Assembly (NCBI RefSeq): GCF_033807715.1
Contig: NC_084599.1
Location: forward strand, 8,844,625 to 8,908,624
Source: Cololabis saira
Taxonomy: Eukaryota > Chordata > Actinopteri > Beloniformes > Belonidae
Length of the DNA stretch: 64,000 bases
Direction of reading: 5' to 3'
Shown: piece by piece, positions 31,076 to 41,026 of the stretch
Position numbering within the stretch: the first letter of the stretch is position 1
How the letters are laid out: each line of letters opens with the position of its first letter
Made by a program: the position numbers and the translations under genes
Notes under the pieces: generated by a model
Database searches by the model: none
Told to the model about the DNA's origin: nothing
The model's input: the letters and a program-made list of their open reading frames with translations, nothing else

Positions 31076-31154
31076 CATCCATCCATCCATCCATCCATCC
31101 ATCCATCCATCCATCCATCCATCCATCCATCCATCCATCCATCCATCCATCCAT
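31076..31154. repeat. (ATCC)n microsatellite
   Basis: About twenty ATCC units. They are followed by ATGCATTTTCTATACCTG, which resembles the 3' end of common fish retroposons that terminate in this tetramer, so it may be a retroposon tail. Confidence 0.95.
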
Positions 31155-32314
31155 GCATTTTCTATACCTGTTGTATCCTGTGGTCAAATGGGCCAAAACG
31201 GTATCAATGTAAAAAATACAGTTACATATCTATAAAAACATACTTGTAACAATTTTTTTTTTGATTTTTGTAACTTAAAAATGACACAACCTCACTGCAG
31301 TTTTATTAGGGATACACAAAAGGTAAATGTATGAAACTATGAATACTTTTTGACAAATGGCCGCATCATTTTATCGAGTAATTGATTGCATATTTATAAC
31401 CTTATGCCATTGTCGAGCATTAACATTAGTCACCCCTTGTTACCCTTTTTGACAACATTTATGCAAGCAAACACTTAAGAAGAGCCTTTTAAAAAACACT
31501 TGAAGTGTTTTCCTGCGATCACAATGTCTCCATGACGTTCCCCAGCCCTGAAGGTTTGCATAAGCATAGCATTGTTTTATTTTATTTTCTACTTGTGAGC
31601 CAAAGTTTCTTATGCTTTTTTCATACGTATTTACAGTGTTTCAAGTCTGAAACTCCCTCTGTAAACTTTGACTTTTCAGTGTAAATATTTTTGTCTTCCT
31701 CGTTCCCCTAACGAGCTCGGAACGGCATTCCAGGGATGCCACACATTTTCCTACAGCTGCCTCTTCTTGTACCCGAGTGGCACTTTTCTCCTCTGAGAAA
31801 CGCTGGGATCATAAATCCCCATCTGTTGACTGCCTTTTTCAGCAGAGACACATGTGGCACCACGGTGTCTGTGATTTACCAGTATTCTGGTCCCGTCTGT
31901 GTTCACAAAGATCACGTTTCAGATATTTCATCCCGTGTCTGATGTCAGTACATGTTAAACACGGACCCCCACCTAACCGTGAGTGACGTGAGGGGGGCCC
32001 CGGAGGGGAAAGGTTAGGATTATGTGACTCCAGATATTACCACGTTTCAACTGCTACAAAGATTCATTCTTGACTGAATGTCCGCTGTCCTTAACTCGCA
32101 ATCAGTCAATCAAGATGATGAAAAATTCTAAATAAGTTGCATTTCACATACATCTTGGCATTTTCTTAAATCACAGTGCCTGCTGCCAGGTCAGATGCAT
32201 TTATCATCTTTATTTCATCACCGGCAAAAGTGATTGGTTCTCACTCAACCACAACATCAGTCATGTAGATCAAGAACAGATATCAGACCACAAAGTGATG
32301 TTTTTTTTAACATT

Positions 32315-32378
32315 TATACACACACTCACCCCTTTATTAGGTATACCAGGTGTACCTAGTAAAGCCAGTGAGTGTATA
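32315..32378. mobile_element. Minimal Tc1-type derivative (two fused terminal repeats)
   Basis: ACTCACCCCTTTATTAGGTA is followed almost immediately by its approximate reverse complement, ending CCAGTGAGTGTATA. The arms match the terminal repeat of a well-known fish Tc1 family, with the whole interior deleted. About 64 bp remain. Confidence 0.7.
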
Positions 32379-34457
32379 TGTACTATGCTTTTTTACACCT
32401 AACGTTGAGTTAGAATATAAGTTAAAAACACTATACCAGTATGTGAAATGCATTTAGTTAATGTGGTTTAAATGAATGTGGAGGAGACAGCTGAAAATCG
32501 TCCCACTCCTTCTGAAACTGCTGAAACGAAGTTACTTCTTAAAGCCTGTGTGCAATAATAGGAAAATAACTCTGCAGTTCTTTGTTTTGTCTTAATTTCC
32601 ATGGAGATTCCAAAACTTCCTGCCCTCAGAGGTTATGGAATTCAACCCCCACCTTTTCCACATAAATGAGAGCACCGTTTCCTAAGTTTAGGATCGTCAT
32701 TTAGACGTTACTATTGAATCACTGATGAAACTAAAACTGATCGTTCAACGTCTAGGATTTCAGCAAAGTTGTAGAACTTTATGACCGAACAATAAATATT
32801 ACGCCTGAGAGCTGCGGAGGAGGACGGGAATATGACGGCCAGCTTCATGATCAACCCCGAAGTGCCTGGGATATTTGTCAGGCAACAGTCTGGGTAACCC
32901 AGTGTTTATAGTGAATCAGCTGGGCAACACAATCTGGACAGACTGATTCACCGTGTGAAACGAAAGACGAGATGAGTCAAAGGAATGGGTGTCTGGAGTA
33001 AAACTGACAGTGGATTACCTCCAGACCAATGAGTCCAATGACATAAAGTCACTGATGAGTGTCATGTTTCTCTACAAGAAACAACACATTCTTCTTTATT
33101 GTCTTTTTAAATGCTTGGTGTTTCTAAGCAACACTACAACTTCAGCGCCTATGAGTAATGGCCAAAAACCACAAATGAGTTGGTGCTAAATGAGTGTAAG
33201 GATAAAAACCATTAAGAGGCGGGATAATAATGACAAAGTGAGAAAAAGGCTGAGTAATAGATGCATAAAACCTCATAAGTATAAAATTCAAAGGCCATGT
33301 GGCTTTCCTTTTTCTCATGAGTCTTGAAAACTTCAAGTTAACATTTTCCTGTAGTTACTTCTCAGTGAACAGAAACTGCATATCGTCTACATCATATGAC
33401 AACCCACGTCATTTTCCTAACAAGTAAGTAATAACATCCGAAGAATGATTGTCATGAGGGTTTCACAAGCTCCAAGTCAAAGCAACATACCAACAGGTGA
33501 ATGTCTGGGAGTTTGTGAGCAAGGCTGGGGAATTTACTGGGCATGCTCCGGCCTGCAGGAATGCTTTATATAACCCTTTATGGCCCAGATGCATGTAAAT
33601 GATGGCCTGCTTCACGTGCACGGAGGGATTATAGAGGGAACAGTGTTCACCCAGCTGAAAGAGAAATCACAACAACTTGCTTGGGAACTTGGGGTGCAGG
33701 ACTTGAATGTTGACGTTTAGCAGCTGTATTTACTATGTATACCAAGTTGGTATATTAACTCTGTGCATCATAAGAATCTAGTTGTTTTTTCAGTTATTTT
33801 GTGACACCGTCAGTCAAAAGCGTTGTTCCTATTGTGGTGTTAATAGACATAACAGCCTCATTTGAGTTTAGCTTTAGTTTATTTGTTCAGCACATTTCAG
33901 CAACAAGGCAATTCCAGGTGCTTTACATGATAAATATATGTAAAGTGAATAGGAGGGTGAAAAAAACAACAACTATGGGGCTATGGACTTGATAAGCAGG
34001 CTGGGATGTCAGAAAAAGGCATCTAACACTGAGTAAAAAGATAAAAAAATGAGAAAAAAAAACACAAAACTGTAAATGGTGCGTTGATAATGTAATTAGT
34101 GTTGATGTGTTTCCTGAAAATCCTTTTGCATTAGTTGGTAAAATGTGGACAACACAAAAAGTCACTCCATAGAATGTGACGTTTCATATGGGCCATAATA
34201 TTATAATTCTTGAAATGTGTGCCGTTCAGCAAGAAGCAACCAAGATCTCACGTTTGTATGATTTACTGTTGGTGACAAGACTGCATACCATCATAAAGTA
34301 CATCCAAGTACAACTTGTCCAAGTCACTCTGTTGATGTACTGGTGTGGCGTTCCTCTTGATAGCATGCAGTCTGTTACGAGTTACAAGTGGAGGTATTTA
34401 TGTGAAAGTCTGAGGGCTGTTTCTAAAGTGAATTCTTCATTCTTTCAAATATATGAA

Positions 34458-34720
34458 TGTAGCAGTGTGAGTGCCACGGGGGCCCGACCGACAGGATGGA
34501 GAGACACAGAGTTTTGTGCAGACCCTTTTTTATTTGTCGCCCAGATCACCGCCACACGTGCAGAAGCACCGCATCACACATCAGCATGCCAGCAGCTCCT
34601 CCGGACCCCTTGCTGCTGTCCAGCTCTGCCTTATAAAGGCAGGCAGGGTGGAGAGCGGCAGCCACTCAGGCGGATGGGACACAGGTGCGTGTGTCCCATC
34701 AACCTCTCCACCCTGCCACA
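34458..34720 (-). mobile_element. Solo LTR of an LTR retrotransposon
   Basis: The segment runs TG...CA on both strands and is flanked by a 5-bp direct repeat ATGAA (34,453-34,457 and 34,721-34,725). Read on the minus strand it has a TATA box (TTTATAAGGC, about 34,628-34,640), an AATAAA signal (34,529-34,534) and an end in ACA. This is the expected order of promoter and poly(A) signal within an LTR. No internal retroviral or gag-pol sequence is adjacent, so it is a solo LTR. Superfamily is not assignable from this alone. Confidence 0.8.
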
Positions 34721-34889
34721 ATGAATATTTCATTAATATCTTTAAATATTCTGCAAATAAAAGTCTACCATATTTTAATTGTAGACCATAACCATTTTAG
34801 TAACAGAAAAAAGAGCTTACGCAGTAATTGTGAATGCAAATTTCCATTTATCATCTATACCTGCTCCTATTAAGGTAACTAGGATCTGC

Positions 34890-35090
34890 CTGAGCTTAAC
34901 CCAACTCTGTGAAGGAAAAAAGGCAGTGGTCGACCCCAGACACCAATTAACCTAACACACATGTTCTTGGAAAGTGGGAGGACGCCAGAGAATCTAGAGA
35001 GAACATACACAAGCATGAGGAGGACCTGTTGCTGGGATGGCAACCAGGAACCTCTTAGCTGTGAGGCGACAGGGCGGACCACAAACTACA
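34890..35090. repeat. Diverged copy of the repeat nested at 8,709-9,027
   Basis: It shares AATTAACCTAACACACATGTTCTTGG, GTGGGAGGA, GAGAACATAC and CAACCAGGAACCTCTTAGCTGTGAGGCGACAG-type phrases with the earlier copy, in the same order. The nearby sequence lacks other landmarks. Confidence 0.65.
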
Positions 35091-36420
35091 TTAAAGGTGA
35101 TCATAGTCGGTTTCTTTAAAACCATGTGCTCTGAGAAAAGATATAGTGCACAAGGCATCTTCTAAGGGTAATATGAATTAAATTGCACAGGAATGTTGAT
35201 GCAGTAGTTACTGAGGCGTCTTAGTAAATGAAGTGGTCTTCTGACATTTAGAAAAGACAGCATCACATGTTTAACTGACTACTATAACCTGAAGTCTACA
35301 AAGGCACTGTCTCTTCCACAACACCATAAATCATATATCTTTAAGACTGGGTGGATGACTTGTTTTAGAAGACAATTTATATTTCTCTATGTTTTTTAAC
35401 ACCTTAACTTAAGTACAATGAACATATTTTTTAATATAAAACTTGTTTTATTGGTACCATTTCAAGAGCCGTGAGCCCAAAGTAAGTGTACATCCTGAAT
35501 CACTATATATGTTTTAGTAGAAACAAGTAACAATGTGTTACAAAGGTTTCTAACGTCTGTGGGAGAACGGTTAACCCATGTTTAACATTTATTTGACTAG
35601 TAGGTTCAAATCTTCTTGGCTTATTTCAGTGGTTTCCAAACTTTTCTGCCATGCAACCCTTTAGGAAAACAGATTTCCAGTATTTTTTCAGTAATTTGCT
35701 TTGTTAATAATATTAACAATAATAAACACTTTTGGAACCCAGAGATACATAGGACTTATTAGGTTCTGACATCAGCATTATTATTAAACCTTTGTTTTAC
35801 AGGGTAAAAGTATGAGAACAAATTCTCATTTACTAACCAGACTAGTTCAAGAGGCTGCTGCCCTCTAGTGCTTCAGTCTGGGAACTGCACCAAAAACTGT
35901 CTCGCAGTTTTGGTCCGCGGGTTCTTGTGACCGCCTTAAACCGAAATAATCTAGTGTATGTTGCACTGCACTATAATGAATAATCAAATTTATTCCATGA
36001 AAATGTGTGATACTTTATTTTAAGTTACTAGTAATATATGGCTTCTTTGTGTCATTTTGTTTTAATTGTTTGCAATGTAGGTAGGCTGTAATGCCTTTAA
36101 ACATCCGTAATATTCAAACTAATGCACATTATTATTTTACATTGCTCTGTGACTGGCTCTTTGTGTAATAAAGTTGTAAAATTAAACGTTTTAAAACTTT
36201 AAATGGGATGCTTTAAACGCTGAGGACACCCAAAGTGTATTTGCAGAGAGATGTACCTTTAGATAATTTACGGTACATATTGGGGAACAACATTAGTAAA
36301 ACATTATAATTCAGGGATATGTTAAATACTTTCCAGAGTTGTACTGGGGGTAATTGTACCCATTTAAAACATTGAAAATGTATTTTCTCTTGCCGTGAAT
36401 GTCTCGACATCTTGCTCTGC
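35091..36420. other. Intergenic DNA; possible degenerate hAT element near 35,628-35,893
   Basis: CAGTGGTTTCCAAACTTTT near 35,628 resembles a hAT terminus, and GTCTGGGAACTGCAC near 35,876 is a loose inverse match. I found no clear target duplication. The rest is AT-rich with no gene recognised. Confidence 0.35.
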
Positions 36421-36845
36421 GGTGTTCTGCCAATTTCTGCTCCTTTGCCAAAAAATGCTCCCTAATGGTTTTCTACCTTTGTAGAGCTACAATTAAACCA
36501 CTTCCTTTTCCCCTCCAAGTGGTCCTTGTCTCTTGCCAAGCCGTCATTGTAAATAAGAATGTGTTATTAATGACCTGCCTGTTTAAATAAAGGCGAATGA
36601 CTGAATGAATATCAAATTAAGCGATAGAATTGTAGTCTTTTTTTTCTCTTTATCTCTTTATGTAATGCAATTCATGTCATGGGTAGTGTATTTTGAAGGA
36701 TAAAATACTCAACATCCCATATTATCAATTTTACATCGTTATAGAAATGATTGGCGTGGCAATCAAACTTTGAAAATTCACTGTGCGCATGCGCAGAACC
36801 ACAAAGTAGCATTTCTCGGCAGGTAGCAGAAATTGGCAGAACACC
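36421..36845. mobile_element. Inverted-repeat element upstream of sap130
   Basis: GGTGTTCTGCCAATTTCTGC at 36,421 is a perfect 21-bp inverted match (one more base, T) to the sequence at 36,825-36,845. Imperfect pairing extends to about 40 bp (36,421-36,462 with 36,809-36,845). The arms enclose about 345 bp of AT-rich DNA without a frame, consistent with a MITE. Confidence 0.7.
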
Positions 36846-37059
36846 GGACGTTTCGGTCTGACTTGTACTGAACGCTTTTTGATCATATTGAGTAAATGTT
36901 TGAGCTAAAAGAACCAGCTAAGTTTAATTGTAAACCAAATACAACATTAATTTTATTGAATTAAATGACACGTATTTCCCTGTCGCTGGCCTGTGTGAGA
37001 CGGGTAGATAAGGTTATTGTGATGATCATCTCCACTTTTCCCTCCACAGGGCTGGTTCA

Positions 37060-37313
37060 TGCTCTAACCTGGAGGCTGGACGGAGCATTTCCAGAACTCT
37101 GATTGGCCACTGATCTGTCTACGTCACTCGGATGCGTCTCCTCTGATTGGTCACCGATCTGACTGAGTCTCCTCTGATTGGTCGAAAGGAGCAAAGCGCT
37201 CCGATTTTCCCCGAGCGTCCTTCCGGTTTATGTGTTGGTAGAAAAAGACACGAATGGAAAAAACAATACTTGTGATCCCCGGACCGTCTACTGCCTAGTT
37301 ATTTAGTGATACG
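37060..37313 (+). promoter_or_regulatory. sap130: sap130 promoter with three inverted CCAAT boxes; exon 1 probably ends at 37,313
   Basis: GATTGG occurs at 37,101, 37,145 and 37,176, spaced 44 and 31 bp, fitting helically phased NF-Y sites. The last two lie in a duplicated GTCTCCTCTGATTGGTC unit. A CRE-like ACGTCA lies at about 37,121. The area to 37,450 is CpG-rich and TATA-less, as expected for a housekeeping gene. A donor ACG|GTAATG at 37,313/37,314 is a plausible end of a non-coding first exon. Transcription start is inferred, not seen. Confidence 0.6.
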
Positions 37314-37839
37314 GTAATGTTTGCACACGCACATGCACGTGTTTGTTAGTTTAAGCGTGTGAAGTTTGCGCAGCCGCACTCTCCAGGAAGTAGAAACTTT
37401 AAAATGCGGCGGTGGCGCTAGCTGTTAGCAGCGCTAGCCGGCTAACGAGCTACCGTCTTAGTTTTAATGCAGAAAAACCAAAACTAGAAACCCTAGTGAA
37501 ATATATCTGGCGGTGGCCAGTTCGGGTTTGGTAACTTGGATCTCTGAAGGCAGGAAGCTTTCAACGTACTGCTACCGGTACTCAGTGTTTGATCCAGTAG
37601 TGTCGGGTGTTTTGTCTTGATAATTGTCGTCCAAGAGTCGCATAATGTGTTGTTTCTGTCACTGTCACAAAGGTGTATTTGTCTTGGAGAGTTCTGGTGT
37701 TACTCCTGGCTGCTTTGCCGGGCTGTGAAGGCGGTTTATCCCGCTGAGTCCAGCTGTTTGTCTTCCTACATGTTGAATACAGAGACTGCAGCCATTCATT
37801 CACTTTCTTAACATCATTTTCAGGTCAGGAACAGTTGAA

Positions 37840-40800
37840 ATGAGCTCGCAGCAATTCCCCAGACACGGGCTGCCTGCGTCCAGCGGGGGGACCCCCCAGA
37901 TCCCTGCTGCCACCAACCTGCTGCCCGTCAACCAGCCACCAAATGCTCCTGGTAATCTATCACTCACGATGCTCATTTGATGTTGGACATTATTACATTA
38001 TTATTATGGATGTTGGTGCAGAGGTGTCAAAAGTATTCACATTCATTACTCAGGTAGAAGTATAGATACTAGAGTTTAAAAATACTCCTGTAGAAGTTGA
38101 AATATCAACTCAAGTTTTTTACTCAAGTAAAAGAATAAAAGTACTGGTTTCAAAACTACTTAAAGTATAAAAGTAAAAGTAATGTAAGGGGAAAAAAGCC
38201 ATTAAGGACAAAAGCCATTGAAAATGAATGTATCTTAGTATAATGCAAATATATTAAAGAAGCATATATGTGTACTATTGAGCATTAACATGTGTTTCAG
38301 AGAGCAGCAGATATGATGACTAGTTGCCTATAAGTATTGTAATGGTGCAAAAAGTCAAACTTCAGAGGCATGTTATCATTTATCCTAACCTTTATTGGAA
38401 TGTACATCCAAGTTTAGTTGCAGGAATCTTAGGGAACGGATGTAAGAACAAAACTGGACAAGAACATCTGAAACAACCACAACCAAATTCACTCTATCCA
38501 GATGGAGCAATTTAACTGGATAGTTTATTTTTAAAGGCTGAAATGAAATAGAGTAACAAGGCTGTTTTTAAAATGTAAGGAGTAAAAAGTACAGATAATT
38601 GCGTGAAAATGTAAGGAGTAAAAGTAAAAAGTCGTCTGAAAAAAATTAATTACTCCAGTGAAGTATAGATAACCAAAATTTCTACTTAAGTAAGGTAACG
38701 AAGTACTTGTACTTCGTTACTTGACACCTCTGATTAGGTGAAAAAGTAATCTGTCAATGTTAAATCTAACATGTTTTTTTTTTTTGTTTTTACATCAGGT
38801 GGTGCAGATGGAGAGGGCAGTCGTGATGCTGATCATAGTCAGCAGGACCATCCACCTGTGGGAGGGGGGGCGACTTTGGCGTTCAGAGATGACAAACAGG
38901 AGACCATGGTGGTCAGACCTTACCCACAAGTACAGACGCACGGGCAGCCGCAAGCTGCTCCCCAGACCGTGTCCATACAGCCTGGGACATCTGTGACCGT
39001 ACCTACACCCTCTGTCCACCTCCCCCAGGGCCAGCCTGCAGTCCTCACCGAGGGACAAATGAAGGTGATGCTACCGCTCTGTTTCTCTGGGAGGTGTGAA
39101 TGATGTAAAACTATGCGGTTGTGATGCTCTCTAAATTAGGAGTTTGGAGTTTTTCTTGCCACTGTTTGGCTTAAGGTTTTTTTACCTCTACGGGAGTTTT
39201 TACCTGCTGCTGTTTATGTAATAATTGCTCGGGGGTTTATGTTCTGGGTGTCTGGGAAGCGCCTAGATACAACTTCTGTTGTAGACACTATATAAATAAA
39301 TTTAACTGAATTGAATTCCTATATTAAAGGAGATAAAAAGTCTACAGAATCACAACTGACTTTGTTCTTTGTCCATTTTTTTTGTTTGTTTTTCATTTCT
39401 TTAGGCTGTCTTGAAGTCCCCAATGCCAAGTCGTCTTATTGCTCCTGCACCAGCTTCTAACCAGAGTCATATTCCCATTCCTCCCAAGGTGCCTAGTCAC
39501 ATTACTGTCACTTTAGAGAGTAGTATTGCTCCCTCCCCCTCAATCCCCGTGGCAACCATCAGTGGTCAGCAGGTAAGAGCACTGTACCTTACTTCCATGT
39601 CCACACCCCCACTGCTTCCTTCAATGATTATTAAAGACTTGTGCTGCTTTCTTGTTTTCTCAGGGTCACTCCAGCAACCTGCATCATCTGATGCCGGCTA
39701 ATATTCAGATCATTAGGGGCCAAATTGGTGCCCCAGCGGTCCCTCCCCAGACCTTCACGTCTCATTTACCTCGAGGTATGAATAATTGATTGAGATCAGC
39801 ATGTTAGTGTTTTTGGTTCTTCTTGCACTGATTTGTTGGAGTTAATTTTGCTAGATCAATATATACTAGTGGGGAAACAGATCATTGTTGACCCCTGATC
39901 AGTACGGATCCCTCTCCACGGATCGGCATGCATGTGGTCCGGAGGTGGGGGTGGGTGCGTGTTCACGTGGAGGGTGCTTGTTCAATCCACACTAGTCCAG
40001 CATCTAAGTAGTCGTGACTAACAGAGGAGCTTGATATACCTGCATCATTTAAGTCGCATGTGTGGGAGCATTTTGGCTTCCCTGTAAAATATGATGATGA
40101 CGATCGAAGGATGGTGGACGAAGCCATTAGGGTGTGTAGGCGTTGTGGCACAAGAGTCATATGAGAGTGGAAATACATTGAACATGTCCACCCCTTCTGA
40201 AACATCACCCTGGCGTGTCAGTGACAGGAGCCAAGACTAAGGCTGCTCAACAACCTCTTATTACTGCAGCATTTACACAGCCCTAAGCAGCAGAATCCAA
40301 CTGGGCTAAAGCTATTACAAAAGCTATTGGGGTGTTTATATCTGCAGACATGACGCCAGGTTCCGTTGTGCAAAACGTGGGTTTTAAACATGTTGAATGT
40401 GCTTGAGCATTGTTATGAGATCTCATCATGCACCCACTTCAGTGAGGAGATCCTGCCAAGTCTTTATGAGCAGGAAAAGACAAAAAGTTGTTGCTGAATT
40501 ATTCCAGGCTTCCTCTGTTGCAACCACCAGACTTGTGGACCTCTAGAGCAATGGAAAGCTATGCAACTATAGGCGTTTTTAAATTAGAGCCCACTATTAT
40601 CCCTGGATGATGAGTGCGTTACGTTATGTAAAGGCAAGGAGCGTTATTGCCTCCCTGGCAAATGAAGCCGAGTCCAGGGGAGGGAAGATGAGTCGAGAGG
40701 CATTAACGAGTCGTACTACTTTAACATGGCGACCCACTATCTGTTCAGTCGGTCTCCACTCCTCACTACGTCACACGACTTGAATTTTTTTATTTAATAA

Positions 40801-40973
40801 GAAAAACAACCCCTAATATTAAGTGTTCTACAAAATAAACCGAGAGAAAAATTATGTATGTCTTGTCCTTTTTTTGGTTGATCCGATAAAGGAACTGATC
40901 CGCGACTCAAAACGGTGATACGATCCGAACCGTGACTTTTATTTATTTAATTTATTTTTTTATCCCTTGCACT

Positions 40974-41026
<53 letters not shown>

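Larger units (their letters stand above)
29511..34457. other. Intergenic DNA between amotl2 and sap130
   Basis: I recognise no exon chain. Scattered repeat tails occur, for example GGATGGATGGAAGG near 30,645. Apart from the ATCC microsatellite (31,076) and the small Tc1 derivative (32,315), I cannot assign anything. Confidence 0.45.

Noticed and set aside
30901..31249. Frames made of DGWM or HPSI repeats
   Set aside because: Artefact of the ATCC microsatellite.
39963..40208. Minus-strand 81-codon frame in a sap130 intron
   Set aside because: The plus strand of the same DNA encodes a BED zinc-finger transposase relic; the minus frame is its shadow.
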